NCBI GenBank assembly: GCA_902810755.1
Contig: CADDYT010000176.1
Span: forward strand, 1 to 12,208
From: Chloroflexota bacterium
GTDB taxonomy: Bacteria; Chloroflexota; Ktedonobacteria; Ktedonobacterales; Ktedonobacteraceae
DNA: 12,208 bases
Reading direction: 5' to 3'
Both the position numbers and the translations under genes were made by a program. The notes below the pieces were generated by a model. It saw only the letters and a program-made list of their open reading frames with translations, was not told where the DNA came from and ran no database searches. Positions 1 through 6,288 of the stretch are shown piece after piece; position 1 is the first letter of the stretch, and the number at the start of each line of letters is the position of its first letter.

Positions 1-1
1 C

Positions 2-61
2 AGACAAAAAGATACGTATCTCGAATACGTTGTTTCACGGATATCTCCTGAAGAAAAATAG
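2..61 (+). CDS. Possible C-terminal end of an upstream gene (partial, unknown)
   Basis: The frame starting at base 2 is open for 19 codons and ends in TAG at 59-61. The peptide ends in ...VVSRISPEEK and looks protein-like (charged, helical), but nothing identifies a family. The same frame stays open after the TAG right up to the ATG at 182, so this could instead be a broken N-terminal extension of the radical-SAM gene downstream. The rest of 62-181 is AT-richer than the window and shows no other feature apart from the Shine-Dalgarno sequence just before 182. Support is weak. Confidence 0.25.
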   Translation, partial: RQKDTYLEYVVSRISPEEK

Positions 62-181
62 TTTACCCTTTTCATAGCGAACGCAAGAGAGAAGCTGACA
101 GAGCTAATCGGCCTGCATTTCTCGATCGGTCTGTTCAATGATGAAAACCAGTTTGCTAAATTTAAGAAGGAGAATATTCTC

Positions 182-1032
182 ATGAACCTGTTTCGTAATC
201 TGCTACAATCGCTGCAACCTGCACTGTGCGGGTTGCTATTGGACGAAATCGGAGCGGGAGCAAGAGCGAAACGAACTGTCTCTTGAGCAGGGGGTGGAAC
301 TTATTGGGGACCTGTGGGGACAGGGCATACGGCATTTCTTCTTTATCGGCGGCGAGCCGATGACCGAACGGGAGAAAGTCGCAACCTGGGTCAGAGAGGT
401 GGGCAGACATCGTGGCATTTCTATCATTGTCACCAACGGCACCTACGGCTTGCCTGCCCCTGGAGAATGGCCACGCACGCTTTTTTATCTCCTGCGATGG
501 AGACAAAGTGGGCATGGACCGTGTGCGAGGCTTTGACATGGTGCATCGGAGGCCTCTCTTCGAGCAGGTCAAGCAGGTGGCCTCTGGGCGCAAGGATGTG
601 AAGCTGGCAATGACCATCAGCAAGCTCAACGTCGACTGTATCGAAGCCTTTGTCCGGGAAACGGCCACATGGGGCATTGGAGGAATCGCCTTCTCCTTTG
701 CCATTCCCAATGTAGGTGAGAGGCAATCCTTCTACCTTTCGGCTGAGCGCCGAGAACAGGCAGTACAGGACCTGTTGCGTCTCAAACGCGAGTTTCCTGC
801 TTTCATTGCAATGGGGACAAGGACGATCGAGTTGTTACGTCCGGCGGAAGTTGCGCGCTGGTCTGCATGCTGCCCGGCATATATTGCCCGCTCCCTTCGC
901 GCTGATGGCCAGCCGATTGAACGCTGTATCTTTGGCCCGCAGGCGGACTGCTCGCGCTGTGGAAGCAACATCTATACAGCCTTTCTTGCGGTACGCGAAG
1001 GTGACCCGGAAACTCCCCGCTTTTTCCTGTAA
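182..1032 (+). pseudogene. Radical SAM enzyme with C-terminal Cys cluster, interrupted by two frameshifts
   Basis: Reading the DNA with one T removed from the TTT run at 191-193 and one T removed from the T6 run at 481-486 gives one continuous protein of about 282 residues. It begins MNLFVICYNRCNLHCAGCYW, so the radical-SAM [4Fe-4S] motif CxxxCxxC is at C11, C15 and C18. The SAM-binding GGEP motif follows at about 56-59 (FFFIGGEPM), then ISCDGD after the second shift. The C-terminal 55 residues carry five cysteines (about C229, C230, C248, C256, C259; ...GPQADCSRCGS), suggesting an auxiliary Fe-S cluster of SPASM/twitch type. The start ATG at 182 has a good Shine-Dalgarno (AAGAAGGAG, 164-172). 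Known for the family: reductive cleavage of S-adenosylmethionine to a 5'-deoxyadenosyl radical. The substrate cannot be told from sequence. As printed the gene cannot give a full protein; both shifts are in homopolymers, so sequencing error and true decay are both possible. It is convergent with nth, 33 bases away. Confidence 0.8.
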
Positions 1033-1065
1033 AGAATTGGCTTATCGGTTCAACGCTTAGCCGTA

Positions 1066-1752
1066 CTACTTCCCGTTAAACGCACATTCGCTGGTGAGCG
1101 GACACTTATCGCACTCCGGTTTCTGAGCATGGCAGATTCTTCTTCCATGTCGAATAAGATTGACATGGAACGGGTAGACCCATTCCGGGGGGACCATCTC
1201 TGCGAAAATCTCGTGGGCCTGATCGGCGCTCACTCTGGGGCCGATCAGGCCCAGCCGCTTGCTCACACGATGGACGTGGGTATCTACGGGCATAACCGGC
1301 TGGTCGAGATTAAACATCATCACGCAGGCCGCTGTTTTGGGGCCAACGCCCGGCAGGGAGCGCAGGTAGTGCCAGCCCTCTTCGGGTGAGATGTCAGCGA
1401 GTTTAGCGGAAAGATAGGCTGAGAGGGAACCGTTATAACCTTCGGCCTCTTTTTGCTCGGTGAGGGTGTGCAGCACATCCTGAATGCGCAGGGCTTTGGT
1501 GTTGGCAAGCCCTCCGCAGCGAATGACCTCGGCGACTTCGCAGGTGGGCGCATCGCGCACGGCTTCCCACGTGGGAAACGCCTCGACCAGTCGCCGGTAG
1601 GCGCGCTCCGAATTGATATCGGAGGTGTGCTGCGAGAGGATGGTGCCGATCAGGCCGCCAAGCGGGTCAAAATCGGGTTCGTTTTCGGGTTTGCCATAGC
1701 TTTCAATGAGCAGGTTATAAACGCGCGCCAGGTGGGCGGCTGTTGCAATCAT
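1066..1752 (-). CDS. nth: Endonuclease III (DNA glycosylase/AP lyase)
   Basis: This 228-residue protein is the bifunctional base-excision-repair enzyme that removes oxidised pyrimidines and nicks abasic sites by beta-elimination. The helix-hairpin-helix LPGVGPKTA spans 133-141, with the catalytic Lys at K139. The catalytic Asp is D157 in VDTHVHRVSKRLG. The C-terminal [4Fe-4S] ligands follow the classical C-x6-C-x2-C-x5-C spacing at C207, C214, C217 and C223. The length is close to that of other Nth proteins (about 210-230), so it appears complete and active. The start at 1752 is backed by GGAGAAGGAG just upstream on the minus strand. It lies 15 bases after the stop of the TetR gene, and that stop codon (TAG) sits directly against the nth Shine-Dalgarno, so the two genes are very probably co-transcribed and translationally coupled. 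Confidence 0.95.
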   Translation of the reverse strand: MIATAAHLARVYNLLIESYGKPENEPDFDPLGGLIGTILSQHTSDINSERAYRRLVEAFPTWEAVRDAPTCEVAEVIRCGGLANTKALRIQDVLHTLTEQKEAEGYNGSLSAYLSAKLADISPEEGWHYLRSLPGVGPKTAACVMMFNLDQPVMPVDTHVHRVSKRLGLIGPRVSADQAHEIFAEMVPPEWVYPFHVNLIRHGRRICHAQKPECDKCPLTSECAFNGK

Positions 1753-1767
1753 TGTCGTCTCCTTCTC

Positions 1768-2376
1768 CTATGCAGGTGAGAGGCCCGGGGCGAGACGGGT
1801 AGCCCCTTCGGTGAGTACCACCACTACCTGATTTGTCATCTCTTCTACTGTTGTCGTTCGCTCACTGTGGCTCCATTGGACAGCGGTGCCGAAAATGGCC
1901 CAGCTGAGAACGGAGGCCAGCGTTTTCGCCGGAACCCCTCGACTCGCATTTGCTGCGCTTCTCGGAACTGCCTGCTTTAGCCAGCCGAGGAGCATGTTCG
2001 CCAGTTCCTGCTGTATGGCTCGCTCCATCAAGGGGAACGGTGTGTTCGTGGGTTTGCAGCCGTGATGAAACCGATCGAGGAAATCGAAAGTAGCCCGGAT
2101 GAGCGCGCGCAGGCTCGTGATATTCCAGCCGGGATCCGAGGGAAGCTGGTCGGCAACGGCACGCTGAAACTCCTCGCGAATAACAGAATCCATCAGATCA
2201 TATTTGTCGGTAAAGTGCGCGTAAAAGGTGGCGCGGTTGACCGTTGCCCGCCCGGTGATATCCTGAATGCTGATCGCGCTAAAGCCTTTCTCCTGAAAAA
2301 GTTCGATAAATGCCTGCTGTAAGAGCTTGCGTGTCCGTTTGACACGCGGATCTACATGTTTTGCTGCTGTCACCAT
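1768..2376 (-). CDS. TetR/AcrR-family transcriptional regulator
   Basis: This 202-residue protein has an N-terminal TetR DNA-binding domain: the helix-turn-helix lies at about 36-55 (ISIQDITGRATVNRATFYAHF), followed by the usual DKYDLM segment. The C-terminal ligand-binding half (about 70-202) is not assignable to a specific ligand. The start at 2376 has a strong ribosome binding site (AAAGGAGAG, 8 bases upstream). It is divergent from the doxX-like gene, and the shared intergenic region has palindromes placed over both promoters, so it most likely represses itself, nth downstream and the doxX-like gene. The ligand and the sign of control are inferred. Confidence 0.93.
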   Translation of the reverse strand: MVTAAKHVDPRVKRTRKLLQQAFIELFQEKGFSAISIQDITGRATVNRATFYAHFTDKYDLMDSVIREEFQRAVADQLPSDPGWNITSLRALIRATFDFLDRFHHGCKPTNTPFPLMERAIQQELANMLLGWLKQAVPRSAANASRGVPAKTLASVLSWAIFGTAVQWSHSERTTTVEEMTNQVVVVLTEGATRLAPGLSPA

Positions 2377-2473
2377 CGAAAACTCTCCTTTAGTCTCTTT
2401 TCACTCTCTCTTCATGACGGTTGAAGCGGATGGAAGAGACGCTGGCCGCCGAATTTCCCAACACTTTCCCTGC

Positions 2474-2493
2474 TCTGTTGCCTAAACAACAGA
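2474..2493. promoter_or_regulatory. Second operator-like palindrome in the tetR leader
   Basis: TCTGTTG (2474-2480) and CAACAGA (2487-2493) form perfect 7-bp arms around a 6-base centre. The segment TTGCCTAAACAACA (2478-2491) recurs as an exact reverse complement at 2551-2564, next to the main operator. It lies in the presumed 5' untranslated leader of tetR. It is probably an auxiliary TetR site; pairing of the two 14-base copies in RNA or DNA is the alternative. Confidence 0.5.
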
Positions 2494-2509
2494 AGTACCT
2501 GATTGCCTC

Positions 2510-2538
2510 TTGAATGCTTTCTCACCATCGATTATAGT
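2510..2538 (+). promoter_or_regulatory. Predicted promoter of the doxX-like gene
   Basis: TTGAAT (2510-2515) and TATAGT (2533-2538) are separated by 17 bases, a good sigma70-type arrangement facing doxX. The expected start of transcription (about 2545) falls inside the palindrome at 2543-2556, so a bound repressor would block it. Confidence 0.6.
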
Positions 2539-2564
2539 ATAGACAACATATGTTGTTTAGGCAA
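2536..2564 (-). promoter_or_regulatory. Predicted promoter of the tetR-nth operon
   Basis: On the minus strand TTGCCT (2564-2559) and TATACT (2541-2536) are 17 bases apart. The palindrome 2543-2556 fills the spacer, an ideal place for autorepression. A perfect TATAAT also lies at 2536-2531 but lacks a matching -35 at normal distance. The leader to the tetR start is about 150 bases. Confidence 0.55.
2543..2556. promoter_or_regulatory. Palindromic operator between tetR and doxX
   Basis: ACAACATATGTTGT is a 14-bp perfect palindrome. It extends to 20 bp (2540-2559) with a single mismatched pair. It lies in the tetR promoter spacer and over the predicted doxX transcription start. Length, symmetry and position are typical for a TetR-family operator; binding by the neighbouring TetR protein is inferred. 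Confidence 0.65.
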
Positions 2565-2639
2565 TAGCTACTGCATACATGACGGTTGTCGAAAAGAAGA
2601 TTTGTTCTCTGAGATGGAGAACGAAAGGAAGATACAAAG

Positions 2640-3014
2640 ATGATGAACATTGTTGTCTGGATTGTGCAGGGCCTGGTGGCTCTGGCATTTCTCCTCGCCG
2701 GTTTTATGAAAGGCTTTGCCCCTCTTGCTACCTTGAAGAAGAATATGACATGGGTCAATAGCGTTCCGGCTGCGTTTGTGCGCTTTATCGGCATCGCGGA
2801 AATACTGGGGGCGATAGGGCTGATTCTGCCTCTGGCTACCGGCATCGCGCCCTGGTTGACGGTAGCGGCGGCTATCGGGCTGGCAATAGTCATGGTTAGC
2901 GCCGCCATTTTCAATGTCTCGCGCCACGAAACGCGCCATATTGGTCTGAATGTTGTACTGCTGCTGCTGGCCCTCTTCATCGTGATAGCGCGTCTGACCT
3001 TCGTGCGCATATAA
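2640..3014 (+). CDS. DoxX-like small membrane protein
   Basis: This 124-residue protein is almost entirely hydrophobic, with four predicted membrane helices (about 5-22, 44-66, 70-88 and 100-120). The conserved start of the family is visible: ALAFLLAGFMKGF followed by FIGIAEILGAIGLILP. It matches the DoxX-like group of small four-helix inner-membrane proteins, whose biochemical role is mostly unclear; some relatives take part in redox or thiol stress handling. AAGGAAG at 2625-2631 is 8 bases before the ATG at 2640; a second ATG at 2643 is possible. Divergence from a TetR gene with operator-like palindromes between them suggests it is the repressor's main target. Confidence 0.85.
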   Translation: MMNIVVWIVQGLVALAFLLAGFMKGFAPLATLKKNMTWVNSVPAAFVRFIGIAEILGAIGLILPLATGIAPWLTVAAAIGLAIVMVSAAIFNVSRHETRHIGLNVVLLLLALFIVIARLTFVRI

Positions 3015-3054
3015 TGTCTCTTCTGTCATGCCATAAGAAACCATCGTGGACGTG

Positions 3055-3137
3055 TCATACGGAGCGAGAGCGAAACATCTGCGGTCAGCAAGTAGAGAGC
3101 ATGACAAGAGCAGATGTTTCGCTCTCGCTCCGTATGA
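3055..3137. repeat. Long hairpin: 28-bp perfect inverted repeat
   Basis: Left arm 3055-3082 (TCATACGGAGCGAGAGCG..., ending CATCTGC) and right arm 3110-3137 are exact reverse complements over 28 bases. They enclose a 27-base loop in which GTCA/TGAC could also pair. There is no T run after it and no obvious target-site duplication. It sits 40 bases after doxX and 129 bases before the epimerase gene. It could be a MITE- or REP-like dispersed element, a structural terminator for doxX, or both. Because of the symmetry, both strands give similar spurious peptides (SYGARAKH and FALAPY), which could mislead gene callers. Confidence 0.85.
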
Positions 3138-3266
3138 GATGGGCGAGAACCATTCTGAGCCGGTGAGTATGCAAACGCTCGCAGGTGGAGATACAATGAT
3201 AGTAGTGAAAGTGGGGTATCTGGATATCTCATCCGTGCTATTATTGATTCGGGGAAAGAAGCTGTA

Positions 3267-4340
3267 ATGAGCCACGTGAAAGATAATGATTCGACGAACC
3301 AGCGGCAATCACAGAACGGGCCATTCTCGGCACAGATCGATTTCGACCGTCAGCTAGAATCAACCGTGATTTCTCTTTTCTACAGAGATAGCGACAATCC
3401 GGCGAGAAGCATTGAGGTGGGTGTTGCTCCTGATCTGGGTAGTAATCTCTTCCGTTTCCGTGTCGGGGAGCATGATCTGATCTATGCTGATCCCGCTTTG
3501 CTCAGGCAAAGAGATTTTACCGGCAACTTTGTTCTCTGGCCCTTGCCGAACAGGGTGAGGGGTAAGCAGTATGTCTACCAGGGGAAAAGGTATTCGCTGG
3601 CGGAATTAAAGCGGCCACGCGGCAACGCTGCCTTAATTCATGGGCTGGTGTTTGATCGGCAATGGCAGTATGAGCAGCCGGTTGTTGAGCAAGATGCCGT
3701 CAGCGTCGAAACGTTTATCGAGATCACGCCGCAGAGTCCTTGCTATGAAGGCTATCCATTTGAGAGCCGGTTATCGCTGGTCTATAAACTGACAAAAGAT
3801 GCGCTGACCGTCAGTTATATGGTAGAGAATATCAGCGTGCAGGATATGCCTTTTGGCTTCGCGCTACATCCCTATTTCTCTACTCTCTCAGGCAAGGATG
3901 AAACGCTGGTCAGTCTTCCGGCCAGGGCGGTGATGGAGGCCGATGAGGATTTGCTTCCAACGGGCAGGGTGCTGGATGTCACAGGTGTCATGTATGCCAT
4001 GTTCGATTTACGCGAGCCTGTGCCAGTTGGCAACCTCAAGCTCGACCACGTGTACACAGAGATAGAGAGACATGCCAGCGCGCTCATCGATTACAGGAAA
4101 CATGGGTTGCGGTTGCGTATCTCCACCTCCGAAGATTTTACGCATATAGTGATCTATACGCCGCCTGAAGAAGTTGCTACCTACTTTTGCCTGGAAAATC
4201 AGACCTGTTCGACCGATGCCGTCAACCTCGCTGCTCAAGGGCTGGAAAAGATTGCTCACCTGCTCGAACTCCATCCCGGTGAGGTGCATAGCGGCTTTAT
4301 TCGGTATGCCGTTGAAGGCGTCTTTCCTGCACACAGTTGA
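3267..4340 (+). CDS. Aldose 1-epimerase (mutarotase) family protein
   Basis: This 357-residue protein belongs to the galactose-mutarotase-like beta-sandwich family, which interconverts alpha and beta anomers of sugars in the cytoplasm. Family signatures occur in order: NRVRGKQYVYQGKRY near 95-109; ALIHG with H125; FGFALHPYFS with H201 (the HPYF catalytic His); LDHVY with D260; and YFCLENQT with E310, the expected catalytic base. All key residues are present. The N-terminal 20 residues are polar and probably not conserved. GGGGAAAG at 3251-3258 is a ribosome binding site for the ATG at 3267. It stands alone: the hairpin lies upstream and a non-coding-looking gap downstream. The exact sugar is not predictable; some relatives act on sugar phosphates or are annotated only as mutarotase-like. 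Confidence 0.88.
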   Translation: MSHVKDNDSTNQRQSQNGPFSAQIDFDRQLESTVISLFYRDSDNPARSIEVGVAPDLGSNLFRFRVGEHDLIYADPALLRQRDFTGNFVLWPLPNRVRGKQYVYQGKRYSLAELKRPRGNAALIHGLVFDRQWQYEQPVVEQDAVSVETFIEITPQSPCYEGYPFESRLSLVYKLTKDALTVSYMVENISVQDMPFGFALHPYFSTLSGKDETLVSLPARAVMEADEDLLPTGRVLDVTGVMYAMFDLREPVPVGNLKLDHVYTEIERHASALIDYRKHGLRLRISTSEDFTHIVIYTPPEEVATYFCLENQTCSTDAVNLAAQGLEKIAHLLELHPGEVHSGFIRYAVEGVFPAHS

Positions 4341-4408
4341 CTTTTGTATGGATTCCTGCTATGTTTGCCTTCAAGAGGATGTGGCTTGTATTTCAAGTGC
4401 CAGGAGTG

Positions 4409-4435
4409 TTGACAGGCAGCAGGCGAAGGTATAGC
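4409..4435 (+). promoter_or_regulatory. Possible promoter of the short frameshifted ORF
   Basis: A consensus TTGACA (4409-4414) is followed by TATAGC (4430-4435) with a 15-base spacer, which is short but within the tolerated range. It would give a leader of about 20 bases to the ATG at 4464. Confidence 0.4.
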
Positions 4436-4463
4436 AGCCATTGCTGAGAAAGGAATCGGGTAT

Positions 4464-4696
4464 ATGACAACGAACCCTCGAGAAAGTCGCACCAATACCT
4501 ATCTCAATGACTGCGCGTGTTCTTCAAACTCATTCAGCCCCTCCAGCTGGGCCTCCGTTCTCAGTTCCCTGATGCTGGCATGCCGGATCAGGAGGAACTG
4601 GACTACCTCTATAACCTGATGCTGGCCGAAATGCTTGATGAAGAATTTGCCGCCATCTTTTATTTGCTTACCGTATGGGGGCAGAAACCATCCTGA
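4464..4696 (+). pseudogene. Short unknown protein, about 77 aa, with one frameshift
   Basis: ATG at 4464 follows a good Shine-Dalgarno (AGAAAGGAA, 4447-4455) and opens MTTNPRESRTNTYLND. This frame then turns into Ser-rich nonsense, whereas the frame from GTG 4517 to TGA 4694-4696 is clearly protein-like: VFFKLIQPLQLGLRSQF, then an acidic helical part (QEELDYLYNLMLAEMLDEEF) and IFYLLTVWGQKPS. Adding one base near 4511-4516 joins them into about 77 residues. Alternatively GTG 4517 is the real start of a 59-residue protein, but it has no ribosome binding site. No family is recognised. The rest of 4341-4761 shows no gene. Confidence 0.45.
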
Positions 4697-4761
4697 AATG
4701 ATCTTGTACTGTTGATCCAGGCTTTCTGCCTTACACCACCTACGAAAGAGGCTTTTTTGTT

Positions 4762-6153
4762 ATGACATCGCTGCTCATTCAGCACGCTGCACAGATTGTA
4801 TCGATGGACGATGCCGGTACGACCTGGGAGGAGGCCGGTATCTACGTGGAGGAGAATGTCATCCGGCAGATCGGGCCAATGGAGCAATTACCATCACAGG
4901 CTGACCGGGTGATCGACGCGCGTGATATGATTATCTTGCCCGGTCTGGTGAATACGCATCACCATTTTTACCAGACGCTCACGCGCAACCTGCCGGAAGC
5001 GCAGGACGCCAACCTGTTTCACTGGCTGCGCACCCATTATCCCATCTGGGCTGGCCTGACACCCGAAGCTATCTCTGTCAGCACCAGAACAGCCATTGCC
5101 GAGTTGATGCTTTCCGGCTGTACCACGTCTAGCGATCATTGCTATATCTGGCCCAACGGCTCCCGTCTTGACGATCAGATTGAAGCAGCTACAGAGATGG
5201 GGTTCCGCTTCCATGCCGCTCGCGGTTCCATGTCGGTTGGTGAGTCGCAGGGTGGGCTGCCGCCGGATAGCGTGGTTGAGGATGAGGAAGTCATCCTGCG
5301 CGATTCGCAGCGTGTCATTGAGCAATATCACGATGCCAGTCGCTACGCCATGCTGCGCATCGTGCTGGCACCCTGCTCGCCCTTCTCGGTCTCCCCTGAG
5401 TTGATGCGCCAGAGCGCGGAGATGGCGCGTGCCTACGGTGTGCATCTGCATACGCACCTGGCTGAAACGCTCGATGAGGCTCAATACTGCGCCGAAACAT
5501 TTGGTCGTTCTCCGGTAGAACTGGCCGAAGACCTGGGCTGGATGGGCGCGGATGTGTGGCACGCGCACATGGTTCACCCCGCGCCGAACGAGGTTGTGCG
5601 CCTGGGGCAGACCCGGACCGGCGTTGCGCACTGCCCCAGCTCCAACATGCGTCTCGCCTCCGGTATTGCCCCGCTGCTCCCATTACGGCAGGCGGGCGTG
5701 CGGGTCGGCCTCGGTGTGGATGGCTCCGCTTCCAATGATAGCTCGCACATGCTTGCCGAGGCGCGGCAGGCGCTGTTGCTGCATCGCGTCACGGGCAACC
5801 CGGCGGCGTTGAGCGCAAGGGAAGCTCTCTGGCTGGCAACGCGCGGGGGCGCATCCGTCCTGGGTCGCGACGATATCGGTTACCTCGCACCCGGCATGGC
5901 TGCTGACTTCATCGGCTATCGTCTCGATACGCTGGAACTCGCCGGCGGCGCGCCGCATGATCCTCTGGCCTCGCTTGTCTTCTGTCATCCGCCGCGTGTT
6001 GACCTGAGCGTCATTAATGGCCGCGTGCGCGTGCAGGACCAGACTCTGCTCGATGTCGATCTGCCCGCCCTCGTCAGCCGTCACAACGCTATTGCGCGCG
6101 CCCTTGTGCGGGGAGAGCTGCACTGGCGCAGCCCACGAGAAAGTGCTTTCTGA
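4762..6153 (+). CDS. Amidohydrolase, 8-oxoguanine deaminase type
   Basis: This 463-residue metal-dependent hydrolase is of the cytosine/guanine deaminase-like amidohydrolase superfamily. Metal ligands are visible in order: HxH in NTHHHFYQT (H66, H68), a His in LHTHLAET (H230/H232), a His in WHAHMVHP (H267/H269) and the Asp in GVDGSASND (D320). The segments LFHWLRTHYPIWAGLTPE and TTSSDHCYIWPNG resemble bacterial 8-oxoguanine (isoguanine) deaminases, which hydrolyse 8-oxoguanine to urate plus ammonia. Guanine deaminase, or an s-triazine/hydroxyatrazine-type hydrolase, is the alternative. The composite beta-domain at both ends is complete (AGMAADFI... near 376). GAAAGAGG before ATG 4762 is the ribosome binding site. 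It stands as a single gene; the regulatory box of the next operon begins 4 bases after its stop. A role in purine salvage or oxidised-base disposal is inferred. Confidence 0.85.
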   Translation: MTSLLIQHAAQIVSMDDAGTTWEEAGIYVEENVIRQIGPMEQLPSQADRVIDARDMIILPGLVNTHHHFYQTLTRNLPEAQDANLFHWLRTHYPIWAGLTPEAISVSTRTAIAELMLSGCTTSSDHCYIWPNGSRLDDQIEAATEMGFRFHAARGSMSVGESQGGLPPDSVVEDEEVILRDSQRVIEQYHDASRYAMLRIVLAPCSPFSVSPELMRQSAEMARAYGVHLHTHLAETLDEAQYCAETFGRSPVELAEDLGWMGADVWHAHMVHPAPNEVVRLGQTRTGVAHCPSSNMRLASGIAPLLPLRQAGVRVGLGVDGSASNDSSHMLAEARQALLLHRVTGNPAALSAREALWLATRGGASVLGRDDIGYLAPGMAADFIGYRLDTLELAGGAPHDPLASLVFCHPPRVDLSVINGRVRVQDQTLLDVDLPALVSRHNAIARALVRGELHWRSPRESAF

Positions 6154-6156
6154 GCT

Positions 6157-6211
6157 TCTCAGCTTCAGTTCAGATTTCTCTCAGTACCGCCTCACACAAT
6201 GGTGCTATACT
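6157..6211 (+). promoter_or_regulatory. Promoter with four-repeat response-regulator box (copy A)
   Basis: Four 7-bp repeats start at 6157, 6168, 6179 and 6190 (TCTCAGC, GTTCAGA, TCTCAGT, CCTCACA), each separated by 4 bases. After 9 more bases comes the -10 TATACT (6206-6211), which also has an upstream TG (TGCTATACT). No -35 is recognisable. This is the layout of promoters activated by OmpR/PhoB-type regulators. An 8-bp palindrome TGACGTCA lies at 6211-6218, on the expected transcription start. It drives the response regulator/kinase operon and predicts autoregulation. Confidence 0.75.
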
Positions 6212-6288
6212 GACGTCAAACATTGCGAGAGGGGTCGGCAGCGACGTGATTGATGACGGCCCTGCTAATAGAGAGATAAAAAAGGACG

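Noticed and set aside
251..274. Resemblance of the radical SAM coding stretch to the hairpin arm (GAGCGAAAC core)
   Set aside because: Only a short core matches and the stretch encodes a normal Glu/Arg-rich segment just after the Cys motif; likely chance.
180..710. Minus-strand open frame opposite the radical SAM gene
   Set aside because: Composition is low-complexity Ser/Pro/Arg without domains, and the plus strand carries clear radical SAM motifs.
1033..1065. Terminator between the radical SAM gene and nth
   Set aside because: Only GGCT/AGCC (4 bp) can pair; no convincing stem-loop or T run.
3236..3244. Extended -10 (TGCTATTAT) as epimerase promoter
   Set aside because: It would start transcription on the ribosome binding site, leaving almost no leader; the alternative TACAAT at 3192-3197 lacks a clear -35. 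No promoter is called.
2568..3308. Long minus-strand open frame across doxX and the hairpin
   Set aside because: It lies antisense to doxX, has no protein-like composition or ribosome binding site, and its repetitive piece arises from the palindrome.
4680..4730. Inverted repeat GGCAGAAA / TTTCTGCC as a terminator before the amidohydrolase
   Set aside because: Arms of 8 bp are separated by 35 bases, with no T run directly after; too weak to call.
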